From the NCBI GenBank assembly GCA_030248195.1, contig JASAND010013136.1:1-64000 (forward strand): 64,000 bases of DNA. The letters run 5' to 3'. Every line of letters begins with the position of its first letter. Position 1 is the stretch's first letter. This stretch comes from Trissonchulus latispiculum. Lineage: Eukaryota > Nematoda > Enoplea > Enoplida > Ironidae. Under the pieces are notes generated by a model. It was not told where the DNA came from. It made no database searches and worked only from the letters and a program-made list of their open reading frames with translations. Below are positions 1 to 12,818 of this stretch, in pieces. The position numbers and the translations under genes were made by a program.

Positions 1-300
1 AGCAGGCTCTTATATGCGAATATGATAAAGCAAATTAGTATTTAACGCAATTTTCTGAATGGCTGATGATGTGCGGAAAGGGGGGGGGGGGTAGCGGCGC
101 CGCGTGGGGACACAGATTTAAATAGCAGGCTCTTATATGCGAATTTGTGAACGCAAATGAGTGTTTAATGCAGTTCTCTGATTGGTTGCCGATATTGGGG
201 GGGGCAGCGGCGCGCGTGGGGACCCAGACATTTAAATAGCAGGCTCTTATATCATGCGATTGAGTGTTTAATGCACTTCTCTGATCAATGAATTGATGAT
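1..300. repeat. Tandem repeat, ~112-124 bp unit, ~2.5 copies
   Basis: Units start with AGCAGGCTCTTATAT at about 1, 125 and 237. Each carries a G-run followed by a GGCGC-rich patch and ends in ATTTAAAT; the third is cut short near 300. The array probably continues to the left of the window. No coding signal is visible. Confidence 0.85.
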
Positions 301-314
301 CAATGAATGATTAA

Positions 315-850
315 TGTTCGGCTCACCAAGGGCTTTCATTTGACACCAAACTTGGAAAATTTTCAAAAAATCGATTTTCGACCACTCCGGACCCTAGTCA
401 GGGCGCCACAGGCCGCCGGAGCCACTTTGGAGGGGTCCTCCAATGAGAAAAAATGTTCGTCTCACCAAGGGCTTTCATTTGATACCAAAGTTGGAAATTT
501 TTTAAAAAATCAATTTTTGATCAGTCCGGACCCTGGTAAGGGCACCACAGGCCGCCGGGGCCACTTTGGAGGGGTCCCCCAATGAGAAAAAATGTTTGCA
601 TCACAAAGGGCTTTCATTTGATACCGAACATGGCCACTTTTGGAAAAATCGATTTTTGACCATTTTGGACCTGTCCGGACCCTGGTCAGGGCGCCACAGG
701 CCGCTGGGGCCACTTTGGAGGGGTCCTCCAATGACAAAAATGTTAGCCTCACCAAGGGCTCACCAAACTTGGCCACTTTTGGAAAAATCGATTTTTGGCC
801 ATTTTGGACATGGTCCACGGTCCGGACCGTGGCCAGGGCGCCACACGGGT
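315..850. repeat. Minisatellite, ~139-148 bp unit, ~4 copies
   Basis: Four diverged units begin near 315, 454, 594 and 742, each with a version of CTCACCAAGGGCTTTCATTT followed by AAAATCGATTTTTG, CGGACCCTGGTCAGGGCG and GGAGGGGTCC. Open frames here on both strands arise because the unit has few stops; they are not supported as genes. Diverged fragments of the GGCCAGGGCGCCACA motif continue to about 1170. Confidence 0.85.
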
Positions 851-2900
851 CTGGGCGAAACCTACTATAGCCTATGTTGTAGTGCTCCCGCAGCCCACCC
901 CACACGCCCAATATGAAAGCTGTACCTGCAGCGGATCCTTCTATGGGAGAGGTTAAAGTTGGACCTGCGACACGGTAGGGGCCCACCTCCATCAGGGTGC
1001 CCCCCAGCCCCACGGATAGGTGATAAAGCAAAACTAATGGGCCATTTAGATTCACCATATAGGGGTTCCTATTCGAATACGAAACCTCAGCCCAGCAGCT
1101 CTTATGTATAGGGCTGCCTACTCCGTAGGCCCAGACCCCCCCTTTTACACGTTAACTAGTGACCCCTGGCCAGGGCGCCACAGAAGGCCTAGCAGCAAAA
1201 CCTCGCTTCAGGCCCATGTTCACGTTGGGGTGATACTATAAAGCCAATATGAGCACCTGGCTTTGAGCCTTGCTCTCTGTGGAGTGGACCAAAGTTTTTC
1301 GGACTTAGTTTTTTTCCGGGGGGGTCAAAAATCGCAAAATTCTAGGAGTACACAGACCTATGGGGGGGTCCTACGGCAAAAAGAAAAATTCGCCCTGAAT
1401 TGCGGGGGATTCTATCCACAAAAATAACAAAACTTTATAGAAATTGTAAGTCCTCCGACCTCTAGGGTTGGGGTAAAAAAATGGAGAAAAAGTGCAAGCA
1501 GCCAAAGCCCCTAATTTGCATATATCGAGATTGGCTCGACCGATTCGGCTCAAATTTTCACAGCATGTACCCCTGCCCATAGGCACTTCACACAGCGAGT
1601 TTGAGCCCGGTCGGTCCACTCCTCCGTGAGTTATTAAAAAACAGATTCCAATAAGCCGCAAACTACCTTAATTTCCCTATTCTAGGTAGTGCGCTAACGC
1701 GCACTACCTGATGAGTAAAAATCCTTCAAACTAGATTTTGAATCAAACTAACGCATAAAACTGGTTTCCTGTTAGAATACACAACAAATTTTGGAATTTT
1801 AGACCCGACTGAAACCTGCTACAACATAATTGGTCTGACTGTTAGAATGTTAGGTCATTACTATACTATAATTTTATCATTAAATCATTATTATAAACAA
1901 ACAATCAATATTGCATGCGATAGCTTAAATGTTTACTGAGTTGCAACTTTGTAAGTGTAGCCCTGCTGCACAGCGGACGCTTGTCTTGATGTTGACGCTG
2001 CTGTATTTAGGAAAAGTATTGAATACGCTCCCTGCAAGCTGTTGTGTGTTTATTACAGTGAAAGAGAACTGCTAACTTTGCAACTGTCAAGTGCTTTATC
2101 ATTCAAAGCAAAAGCAAAAATTTAAAGCTTTTCCTTTTTATGATGTCCAAAACGATAAGCGACTTTTGGCCAAAAGCTGTCAGAGAATTTGAATTTGAAA
2201 ACGAAATCTTACGTACAAGTCGTACTCCGCCATCGCTGAGGCGCTGCAGGAAAAATAAAGGCTTGCGAAAGGAGAAAATCACCTGAGCCTTTTCTGGTTA
2301 AAAGCATGGTTGAAGCAAGTTTAGGTGGAAACTTGTTATGCATGAACCAAATGGTACTTTAATGAATTAATCTGACTTTCGATCCAACCGGATACTGAGG
2401 TAATAATCCAAGAAATCTAACAATTCAAAGCTCAGAACCGGAGTTGGACCGGATATTCGGTTGGTCTGATACGGGTAAGCTGAAAGTGACCTCCCAAACG
2501 TCCGGTGCGCCAAAAACTAACATTATCTGTCGGGCATTCAGTGCGCCAGGTCAGAAAAACCATTTTTCCGTTTTTTTTTGAAACCGATGTGATTGTTCCG
2601 TTTAGTTTCGCAATGGCGCTCTAAACCGGGCAAAATTTTGAATGCAAATTAAGTTTGACGTATGGAACCGAATAATCCAATGAACAGAGCTGTACGTCAA
2701 AGCCAAACAAATGTTTTGGACCAATACATCTGTCTGTCTGACTGAATCAGAGCACCGCGTTTATCCGAGATTTCCCATGGGGATGCATGCTACCACAGCC
2801 CTGACAATCGCCTCGGGTAAGCTGCAAGAGCGGTTACTCGGTGTCGCCTTTCATTGAAGGTTGCACTGCTCCTAACTGGTTCACCCCACTGGAGTGAGGC
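851..2900. other. Non-coding stretch with a perfect hairpin
   Basis: No supportable gene. At 1684-1709 there is a perfect 11 bp stem (AGGTAGTGCGC / GCGCACTACCT) with a TAAC loop. The stretch 1260-1660 has the look of a dispersed repeat. The phrase ATGTTTTGGACCAA occurs both near 2710 and near 2911, just before the LTR-like repeat that follows. Confidence 0.5.
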
Positions 2901-2926
2901 GTACGTAAAAAATGTTTTGGACCAAA

Positions 2927-4136
2927 TGTTGTGTCGGCTTGTATAACCAAACAGCGACAAATCTGAATCTCCTTATTAACTCTTTATTGGAAACTGAACT
3001 CGTACATCGATTAGACAACCTCAACATGCCATGTATGGCCATTCTTTGTAACATAAAATGTTACAGCCTACGACCAAATCAGAACCTTTTCCCTTCGGGT
3101 CAAACAAAGAACCGCAGTATCAGGGATAAATCAAAAATAAAAACTTCACAAGAAATGCTCTCAAAACGTTTAAAATTTTACATCATTATTTGCCTTTTTA
3201 CTTTCTTCATTGTCGCACTCAATTTTGTTCACTGATGTGTGGATACGCTTCCGACAGGCTCCAACAAAGTGACCTATCCGCAACAGACCTTGCATCGTTT
3301 TCCTTTAGCCAGGCAAAGTGTACTCCGCATCTGACGCTTACGTGCACCACGTCCGCTGTAGTTTCTTCCTGCACAGAAAGATCACTAGCTTCCGTTGACG
3401 CAGACATTCCAGGTTAATGGCGTTGGTGTGACGCTAGCTGTTTTTTTATGGCAGATGCTGTTTACCTGGTGGACTAGGGATAGCTGCTTGGTATCTATTT
3501 CGGCTCTTTCGTACTGACGACATATCTGCAGGCATATGGTCAGGGTGAGTTCCTGCTAAATCAACGACCGCGCTTGCACCTTCAAATTGCAGATTTTTCT
3601 ATTTTCTGATGCCTGACCTTTTCTTTTTGAAGATCTCCATAGGAACAATCGGCGAAGCTCTGCGTGCCAGGCATCGAAGCTTTCACCAGACAGCTGCAAC
3701 CTCTGGCGTAACCTAAATCGGGAGGCAACTACAGCAGTCGTCAGACTACAGTGAGCTTCGGCTTCCAGTGCCTCCTGGAAAATGAGCTCGTTTCTATTCT
3801 GATGAGGTAAAGCATTGAGCACACGTTGGCCCTCCCTGCCAAGACAGCTTGGCAGTACTGCATTCTTCAGTCGATTACCGAAGCCAGCAGCTACTGGAAC
3901 CAGATAGTTTTAAAACTCTGACGCGAAATCTTCTATGGAGTTTCCAGAAAAGGGGGCATGGTAGTGATTGCATCACGATCCATTATCGTTGCCACGATGT
4001 TGTGTCGGCCTGTATAACCTAAGAGCAACCGCTTTAAATCAACTCTTAATTTGAAACTGAACTCATACATCGAGTATTTAACCTCACCGTGGCCATGTAT
4101 TCTAACATAGACTAGTTACAGCCTGCTAACAAATCA
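2927..4136 (-). mobile_element. Decayed LTR retrotransposon (Ty3/gypsy-like), minus orientation
   Basis: Two direct repeats of about 155 and 139 bp (2927-3081 and 3998-4136) share GTTGTGTCGGCYTGTATAACC and later GTTACAGCCT. Read on the minus strand they begin TGATTTG and end ACAACA, as LTRs should. A purine-rich tract (GAAGGGAAAAGG) lies just before the downstream LTR on that strand. Between the repeats lies a gag fragment. The ~900 bp interior has no protease, reverse transcriptase or integrase, so the element is either internally deleted or non-autonomous. No clear target duplication was found. Confidence 0.6.
3556..3905 (-). pseudogene. gag fragment of the LTR element
   Basis: The minus strand is open across 3556-3822 and upstream to about 3905. 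It reads with the usual gag core of Ty3/gypsy-type elements: LPSCLGREGQRVLNALP followed about 35 residues later by RFRLRQRLQLSGESFDAWHA. The pattern 'R..QR.Q..GES...+...LRRL' is characteristic of that domain. It breaks off at 3556 with no zinc knuckle or pol. The family call rests on motif recognition only. Confidence 0.6.
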
Positions 4137-6838
4137 CAACACCAAGGACCAACACACGTATGAGTTATTTTTAGCATTTTCTTTTCGAATCTGAAAAGTT
4201 TTTGTCGATTTTGTATCCCGAAGTCGGATATAAACCGGATATGATGGTCTAAGCAGATTCTGCTATTCCTGATGATTCAAATATATATACTTTATATGGG
4301 CTAACTTCAAATGCGCTAGCATTTAGGTTCCAAGCTTTTGGTCAGACTTTAATTTTAAAACATGTTTAGAACATGCAATCCAAAATCTAACTGCTGTACA
4401 AACATAATCTAACTTTTCTAATTGTCCAAACAATTTTTAGATTGAATAGATTTTAGATTTCAGATTTTTAGATTTAGACTTTGGCAATACAAATCTCAAA
4501 ACGTCTTTTCTTTATCTAAACAGATATCAACTTTGTCACAAATTATACCAATTTAGTCCGATCGCAATAGGTGCATTGGAACGAAATTTCGATGGATTTA
4601 CACAATAAATTGATGAATCATAAAGGTTTGATTTTCAAGCCATCGTGCAAAGCCATATTTATATTTATGCAACGAATTACCACAAAATTAAACCATAGTT
4701 TTCATAGGGAATATATCCTACTCTTGCAGTGCCTAAAGTTTTTGTTCAGTCACAAAAAATCATTGGCTATGCCGCAGAATTATAATTTGGATAGAATATT
4801 TATTCTATGGACACTTAACCTTTTGCAGATAATAGATTTTAAATTGTGTAAACGAGGTTAAAGTAGATATCAGGAAGGGAAAGAATGCTGTAAAACTTTA
4901 ACAAGTAGGCTTTATACCATTTTTGGCTTTTTAGAGCATCTACGATTTCTCTCATTTTCACGTATAATGTCATTTGAGTGGGGTAAATTAACATATCCAA
5001 TGCCAAAGTCCCATATATGGGACCTTTCGCGCATGTTCGCTAAATATAATTTTCTCCTCCGGCGCTTGAAGAAAGCACGTCTGAGATTGTAGAATAGGCA
5101 TTAAACTATTCCCAGTTCAAGCCTCAACTCTGTATGTATGTACTCTGTATGTGCAGAACTGCACCTTCTGCGACCACTCGAAGTCAGACCAAAACCTACC
5201 TGACTAAAATGTAAAAACAATGCAGGAAACACTGTATTTGATTCAAAACAAAAGCAAAGTTATAAAACACAAAGCCAAAGTTACAGCAAATGAGCCAGAG
5301 CCAACAAAATAATGTCACATACAAAGAAATTCTCTCAAAAACAACAAATGGAGTTTCAAAAAGTCAAATTGTCAAAATTACAAATGTCAAATTTGGCTGT
5401 TCTCAATCTTCAAAAATTAGTTAAAAACTTTTGAAAGCCTAAATAAAAATTCCGCTTCCTACAAATCACCCTTCTTGATCGTATTTGTAATATAGACTGT
5501 ACGTTGAACTGTTCCGTTTTGTAGTTTGCGAGATTTCTCTGGCGACGGAAAAAGCCACCACTTTTTCAGATTCCTATGTTTAACACATGCTGACATTAAC
5601 TTTGAGGATGAATTACTCGCTAACCGTAAGAGATCAGACTTGAATTTCAAAAACTCGTTAAAATATACCAATCGGACAACAAAATATGTGAAAATGAGCA
5701 AAATCGGAGATGGTCGAAAAATCGGCCAGAAATGGACCTCCCCCCTTAATGATTCTTAAGAAATCATACTAATCTACCTGTCTATCAGAATTTTTGAAAA
5801 GCCCAAAGGACAAGATCTACAGGTATTTAAAATCCAACTAAGACGCAGCTAAGAATGTAGATGAATAACATATTGCACTGTTAGAGAGGTCTATAAGAGA
5901 TAATTTAGATTATTGCAAAAATATCACTAAAATTATTTCTGGTTTACGTAGATCGGAAATTAGAAAGTTATTTCTGCCTAAGTTAGATCAACAAGTAAGT
6001 AGTGACATAGTAGAGTTACTTATTGATTTGTGTTTGGATAACATGTTTTAGAATGAAAAATTGAAACAACCTGTCAAAGCACATTTTATTTTATATTAAT
6101 AAATTATTTGATTTTATAGATTTTCGAAATACTTACGATTGCAATTCAACCTATGGACCCTAGGTTATAAGCTAAACCATGACAATGTATAAATATGATA
6201 AGGGTACGTCAAGTCAAGTATTTAATTATAAACGTATAATTTACAATTTAAAAGTTGCAGATTTTCTAAAACGCAATATTATGTGTATATGCAAAGAAAA
6301 ATAAATTGTGTTGATAATCATGGATATTTACTTACAGGTGACGTAAATGCAACAAGACAATGATACAATAAGTCGGAAACATTCATTGGGATGTAGATTC
6401 AGCGCGAGATATTGATAAATACAAAACTATAGAAAGCATTATAGTAGATATTAAAAGTATATGTACTTATAGTGAAGTATCGAATATGGATAAGTGCAAT
6501 TTATATGTGTAAAATAATAAAATAAATGAAGTGGAAGAAAGCAAATTAAATAAACATGGTAATTTTAAATAACTGAACAGATTGACTGATTAATTGACCG
6601 ATTGAACTTTGTAAGTTACAAACGGGTATTGTATTTACTCCCATTAATATAACAAATCAAACTAATGCTACAATTTGTAAACAATATTACACAAAAGTTA
6701 TTTTAAATGAATTTGGAATGAGAAATAATAATAATAATAACAATAATAATTTATGTTACAATATTAATCATAGCTTTGAAAAATTACGTTAACAATAATA
6801 TATCGTTAGCGCCAAAACCAGGAACCGTGATTTTTGGT
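4137..6838. other. AT-rich stretch with one coding-like relic
   Basis: Mostly non-coding. At about 5869-6051 the plus strand is open for some 60 residues, including ITKIISGLRRSEIRKLFLP, with coding-like amino-acid use; I do not recognise it. An (AAT)n run lies at 6727-6750. The remaining short frames are lysine/asparagine-rich products of AT-rich DNA. Confidence 0.35.
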
Positions 6839-7659
6839 ATATATGTCGTAGTAATTTCTGTATTCAGTAAATACTGTATTTACTGGCCGATTTCAGTAAA
6901 TACGGTATTTACTAGTAAGAATGGTATTTTCTTTAAACTTCCTTTACACGTAAATACCATTTTTACTGAAACTCGTCCAGAAAATACTGTATTTTCTAGT
7001 AAATTCTGTATTTTATCTTAAACACCTTTGTCTTTGTGTGTGGTTAGGGATACAAAGGACATGCTGACGTCATATCTAAAGCCAAGTCATACACTTTCAC
7101 AATCACATGTATGTGCAAAGGGGGTGCATGAAGATAAACTCCAAACGTTAAATATATTAGTTTACAAAATTAAGAAATTGTTTTAATTTTAACACGGTTT
7201 TTTAAATAAATTAATTAAATTAAGTTACTTAATGGGTTTAAACCTACTTACTTTTCGTAATTTAAAAAATACACGAATAGCGGTCTAAAACTTGAAGTAA
7301 ATTTATATTGTGTCTTAAATTCTGTATAATATAGAATTTATTAGAAAATACAGAAAATATCTTCATGCACCCCCTTTGCACATACTGTGATAGTGTATGA
7401 CCTATCTCTTGGCTTTAGCTATGACGTCGGCATGTCCTTTGTATCCCTAATCACACAAAAAGACAAAGGCGTTTAAGATAAAATACAGAATTTACTAGAA
7501 AATACAGTACTTACTGGACGAGTTTCAGTAAAAATGGTATTTACGTGTAAAGATAGGAAGTTTAGAGCAAATACCATTCTTACTATTAAATACCGTATTT
7601 ACTGAAATCGGCCAGTAAATACAGTATTTACTGAATACAGAAATTACTGCGACATATAG
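6839..7659. mobile_element. Inverted-repeat (fold-back/MITE) element, ~300 bp arms
   Basis: The left arm 6839-7135 is the reverse complement of the right arm 7359-7659 with scattered differences, separated by about 223 bp. The arms start TATATGTCGYAGTAATTTCTG and include nested self-complementary pieces such as CAGTAAATACTGTATTTACTG. TATA sits at both outer ends, so a TA target is possible but cannot be separated from the repeat itself. There is no ORF of interest. Confidence 0.8.
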
Positions 7660-8254
7660 ATGTAAGAAAATCTTTCTCGCTCGCCGGAAAATTCTTTAAA
7701 ACACCAAGCACTGTTGGCGCTATCTCCAATAGAAGAAAATGGAACGTCTAGAAAGTTTTGAATTTGAATTTTGAAGGTAGATCGAATCTGCTACTTGAGA
7801 ATTTGCTAATTCTTTTATTTCTTTCTGTTCCAAGCAAAATATACGAACCTTCAGCTATTGAAAGACAAATCTTAGATCATTAAAAAGTCAATAGTTTTAT
7901 AAAATTCGGCAATTTTGGAACGGGAAAACAGCTTATTACAATTAGACAAGTAGAGACTCAAAAGTAATATCTATTAAGAATAGCTAACTACCAAACAAAT
8001 GATTAAGGGCGTTAAAATTCCCCAATTAGGGAGATGCGAAACTTTTCCAAAATAATTATAATATTATATACTATATATTATACTATATACTATTATATAT
8101 TATATAATTTATTAATATTATTCAGAATTTTAGTCCAAGTTCGTATCCTAATGCTATTTCATACTTGAAAATTTTAGTTTAACTTCGTATCCTAATGCTT
8201 TCAAATCATCACAGAATCCAAAGAAGAAATAGACGTAACTGGACTACTGAAGTT

Positions 8255-8287
<33 letters not shown>

Positions 8288-9780
8288 TAAATGTGATTCC
8301 CAAATTTCACAAAAGCCCAACAAAATACATATTTAAATTGGCTAGACCCAATACGTTTATAAGACGTGTATCAAAAAGAATTGGCTATGCTCCGAGTATA
8401 ATGAAAATATATGCGAACGATATATATATCAAAAGACAGAAAAATGCCAAAAAAACAAAGCAGAATCCGTTTTGGTTAACATATTGTAAAGATTTGGCCC
8501 CAGAGATTGGATAAATGGCGACCAAAACCCTTTACTGGGGTGCTGTGCGCTATAGACTGGACACGCAGCCCGGACTGGAGATTATTTTCCAGGCCGACCT
8601 CGACAAGCCTCGCCAATTGACACCAATAAATCGTGAAACTTAAACTCACTCCCACTACGTTACCCCAAACCTAGGCCTTAAATCCCTACTTACCGAACTA
8701 AAGCAAATCTAAACTTAGCTACAAAACAATAGGCCAAGTGGCCGTGATACAATATTTAATATAGAATTGGAGGGGGGGACTTACAGATTGATGATCCAAA
8801 GAATACAGGAAAATGTCGTATAGCATAAAATATCCAGTAATAGAATGCAATAAATATACCTGGCCCCGATAGCAGAATATTTGGGTGTCCCCCACCCAGC
8901 CTATCACCAGAGTGGGTGGTCTTTACTAGTCTAGCCCGACGTTCAAGACACTAGGGGACCCCAAAAATGTGATAAGGAATACAGAAAATAGCATAAAATT
9001 TGGGCCAAGAAAGCGTAGAAGAAAACCGACCGACTTACTCAAGCGCAAACTAAGACTGACTGGCCTTTTAAGACTAAATGAGAGAACGTGCAATCACGCG
9101 ATCACACGTGACTTGGCCAGCCAATCAAATTTTGACAAACTTTTGAAATAGAATTTTGGGCGTTACTATGGATATGCATGATGTATCTTTGCAGAAACGC
9201 AGACAATTATGACATTTCAATTACAAATTATGGGCTATCGGGGCAATTTTCACAAAAACGAGGTACATAAGTTTGGACTAATTTTTGATGGAGAGTCTTT
9301 TTAAATAATAATAAAATATGACAGTAGGGCATCACCGCCCTACTGTACAATATAGATCAAGTGTTATATCAAATACAATATTTTCTATAAATAAAAGGCA
9401 GTCTACTAAATCAGTTTACGCGTATGATTTCGGACAAGTATAACACCCAAGGAAATAAAAGATGCATCGCCCTATTTAATATAATTGGCTTACACAAATA
9501 ATAAAACATCAGTGTATAATTCTGTATAGAGAAGTGCAATTTTAGGAAGGATAAGATAAATTGAGAAGAAGCCCAATTTAATGTTGTTAATAAGCCGAGA
9601 CATGTGTTTAGATATATTGACAACATTACAATTCCTAGTGATTAGGACTTGATAGTATTTTATGGAAACAAGCAAGAGTTTTGTGCAAAACCGGTTGTGG
9701 TTAGTGCAGAATTAGGTTACCACAAATTGTTACCTAGGAATCACAATAGACCTGCTGCGAGCATATTATTCTTGTATCTG
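7660..9780. other. AT-rich intergenic stretch
   Basis: Contains an (AAT)n microsatellite at 8257-8286 and a weak reverse-transcriptase-like relic (listed separately). A TA-rich tract lies at about 8050-8120. Nothing else supportable is seen. Confidence 0.5.
8293..8514 (+). pseudogene. Possible reverse-transcriptase fragment
   Basis: A 73-residue plus-strand frame begins MIPKFHKSPTKYIFKLARPN and continues with SKRIGYAPSIMKIYAN. 'IPKFHK.P.KYxF' resembles the 'PK.HK.P..RfI' block in several retroelement reverse transcriptases. No catalytic YxDD region is seen near it. It follows an (AAT)n run directly. The assignment is weak. Confidence 0.3.
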
Positions 9781-9782
9781 TG

Positions 9783-9972
9783 AGCCATGCATGTGCTTGG
9801 AAGGGGGGAGCTCGGGGTATTTCACCCTTCCCAGACCAGAAGCTCCCCCAGAGGGATCCCCCCCCCCAGACTCCGGGGTTTTCCAGTTCTTGGCCAAAAA
9901 CCGGAAAATCCGGTTTGTCGGCGGCCGCCAGTTCACGTTCCCAAACCTCCCTTTCCTGCACATGTATGCTGT
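9783..9972 (+). repeat. GC-rich dispersed repeat, copy 1
   Basis: A GC-rich island in AT-rich DNA that opens with GCATGTGCTTGG, carries GAGCTC and CCAGA(G)GG motifs with long C-runs, and closes with CTGCACATGT. The ends are partly complementary (CATGTGC...GCACATG), which suggests a small MITE. Further copies lie at 19838 and, inverted, at 25822. Several overlapping proline/glycine-rich frames here are not genes. Confidence 0.6.
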
Positions 9973-10728
9973 GAACTCGTTTCTACAACGTTTAAGCAGG
10001 AAGAAAGACAGAAAAAAAGATGGAAATATCCTCGCAGATGTTAAAATCTGTAAACTTCATGTGTCAGAGAGTCGGTCAGCTATCAGTACACTGCACACAT
10101 AGGTAACTACTTGGCACTTACATAATGTAGCAGCAGAATCCATATATAGAGAATTCTAATGTTGAATTTTGCTAGCCTTGTGCGGAAACTAATTTTCATA
10201 AATATTCGTAACGAAATTTCAGAAGTTCATGTGTATTTTATAGAAGGCGACATAGAAAACATTACGTATGCACAAAATCTACTTCAAAACCGATTATAGT
10301 AGACCTGCTGCGCCGAGGCGCAGCAGGAACAAGGCTCAGATAGTAAATTTTCCAAAAGTTTACGGTAGTTTCTAATCAAATGTTGGCTGAGCGGTTTAGA
10401 ATAATGAGGTACTAAGATATGTTAGGGTTTGTTTGTAATACAAAACTTCATTTATTTACAGATTAAAAAATTTGGTTAACCATCTGTTAACAAACTTATT
10501 TTAAACAGAAGCTAAATTAAATTTAGTATTTGCCTATGTAGTTTGGTAAGCGCTTTTGGACTAAGAACTATTAGGCAATGTTCTTTTTTGAATTATTGAT
10601 TTATGTGCCATTGAGCTTACTTGACTCATATCAGTTTTTATTGTACGTACTACAATCTAAGCGACACAAATATTGTTTAACCAAGAATCCTAAATCTTTT
10701 AACATCTTACTGTTCAAGTGATTAACTT
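9973..10728. other. Non-coding stretch
   Basis: No gene or clear repeat seen. A short inverted pair, CTGCTGCGCC / GGCGCAGCAG, lies at about 10304-10330. Confidence 0.4.
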
Positions 10729-11735
10729 AGCCAAATAGACAAATTTGCCAGATAGCTATAGGCGTAAAATTATGGTCAGATACCAAAATAAGATTGAAAC
10801 ATCTTTATTTAACTATGTGGCTTGCCAGGTAGTTATCAGGCGTAAATTTCAAGGCATTTGTCTATCTGGCAGATAGCAATATGCATACACAGGAAACAAT
10901 AAACTCCAATTAAGAGTCAAAAATGACAAATTGTTTGTTATTCAATAAGAACATAATTGCAATGTAATTTCTATAAATGCAAAGATATCAAGCTTTAAAT
11001 TAGTCTTCTAAATTGAAGCTGAACTAGGTAGTTTTAAGACTTTCGGAAAGATAAGTTGTTGTACTAGCATATACCTGAGTAAAATAGTAATTGTTTCGTT
11101 TTCAATTAAGTAAACAGTGACAAAATATGGAAACGTAAACAAGGAATTTAAAGTCCAACGAAAATTGAAAAATATATTTTACCATGCAGAGTCTGCTTTG
11201 ACAGAACTAGCGCTTTATAACTTGAAATTTAACTAAGCATTGTAAAATGTAGACTGAATGCAGCCTAAATGAAAATGAAACATTTTGTAACTCAGGTACA
11301 TGTGCATTTCCCAATTTAGCGGTTTAGTACTTAAAATTAAATAAAGTATTGTAATCGTTAACAACTTATACCCTTTCAAGTATTTTTTAAATACCTAGTT
11401 CAGGTCTTAAAACTACCTAGTTCAGCTTTAATTTAGAAGACTAATTTAAAGCTTGACATTTTTGCATTTATAGAAATTACATTGCAATTATGTTCTTATT
11501 GAATAACAAACCATTTGGCATATTTGACGCTTGATTGAAGTTTATTGTTCTCCCCTTGTTTGCATTTTTCTATCTGCCATAGATTTCAAGACATTTGTCT
11601 ATACCAGATAGACAAATGCCTTGAAATTTACGCAGACAACTATCTGGCAAGACAGATAATCAATTGGCATGACAGGTAACTACCTGGCAATAATTTTATG
11701 GCAGATAGCTATCTTGCAGATTTGTCTATTTGGCT
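10729..11735. mobile_element. Inverted-repeat (fold-back) element, ~320 bp arms
   Basis: The left arm 10729-11040 pairs with the right arm 11403-11735, with a 362 bp spacer. Outer ends read AGCCAAATAGACAAAT and its complement; inner ends read GTTTTAAGAC / GTCTTAAAAC. Near the outer ends the arms hold several iterations of a 'CCAGATAG' / 'GACAAAT' motif. The right arm is about 20 bp longer. No transposase is present. Confidence 0.8.
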
Positions 11736-11895
11736 GCGACATTGTAAAACGAATGCAGAAAACATTCAGGGTTACGTATTGTTCTAACTGCAAAAATCAC
11801 CTCATTCACTTGCTCACCCTATTTTTAATTCAGATAGTCAAATTAGGTCTTAGTCGTTGATTACGTCAATCTCTACTTACCTAACCAAATATTTT

Positions 11896-12319
11896 TTGCA
11901 AACATCACAGATTTCCAAAGCTTCCGACAATGGTAGCTCACCCAGGCACGAACGATTTTGCAAATGAGAAATATTCAGTGCTCAAGTCTTTTGAGTATGT
12001 TATCAATCTATTAAGGTCTAGCATTACGTAAATACGCAGCTCTATTCCATCTAGAGTTATTTCCAGTCTCTATATCCAACCTCGTTGTGACAAGAATAGC
12101 CCAGTTTATAATCAGAGCATTGTATTCGCTAATTCATATTCCCTAACCTCTGAAATTTTCCTTTGGCTCCATCCATTTGGAGAAAAAAATCAATTCATTG
12201 ATAATCCCTCAAGATTTTCTAAGCCATCCTCTGGAATTATCAAAGCCACATACGCCCGTGACGAGTTACATTTAAATCAGGAAGGCGTAGATTTTTTGTT
12301 TGAAGCCTTTTTGGACTAA
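11896..12319 (+). pseudogene. SGNH-hydrolase (esterase-like) fragment with an in-frame stop
   Basis: One frame runs from about 11896 to a stop at 12317-12319, interrupted by a single TAA at 12029-12031. It contains MVAHPGTNDFANEKY (an SGNH block III-like 'GTND') and, about 100 residues later, ARDELHLNQEGVDFLFEAFL, which matches the C-terminal 'D..HLN..G' block with the catalytic Asp and His. The N-terminal GDS block was not found upstream. Such domains occur in cellular esterases and in some CR1-type retroelement proteins, so this may be a retroelement relic. If the stop were a sense codon the fragment would be about 141 residues. Confidence 0.55.
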
Positions 12320-12818
12320 TCTACGTAAGTTGTAGCTATATGCAGAAATTGTAGCCTTTTGGCATTCCTATTTTAAAAGACAACAACTCAGACATTTATG
12401 CAAATTAGTACTGAGCCAGTGCGCCTTTGATACTTGTTAGTTAACATTTGTCTTGTCTGTCTTATACACAGGCTTGGTGTATCTGCTTCAGCTGCTTATT
12501 CAGAGCAGGCAATCGTATATAAGACTTTTTGACTATCACTTCTTTTAAATCTTGTCTTTTGTTTTTTAGGCATGAATTTTTTTTGTATATCTAAAATTTT
12601 ATTTCTTATAGCATCTGCATTTTATTTTTAGGTATGTTTGTTATCTGCCTGCTCTGCGCCTATACAGGCGCTTAGTTTCGATGCCCTAGCTCAGTATCTG
12701 TTTTGGATATTCCAGATACTTATTCAAAGTTTTATAGGAAGCGAGGAAGATTTGATTCGGACGACTGCTCTCAACCTCAACGAAATCAGGCCCTCAAGAA
12801 ATTTCAAATTTGGATAAG

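Noticed and set aside
307..1058. Overlapping open frames of 76-182 residues on both strands
   Set aside because: They follow the 139-148 bp minisatellite and repeat with it; no start, splice or domain support.
9734..10102. Six overlapping proline/glycine-rich frames
   Set aside because: They lie in a GC-rich dispersed repeat where stop codons are rare; no domain seen.
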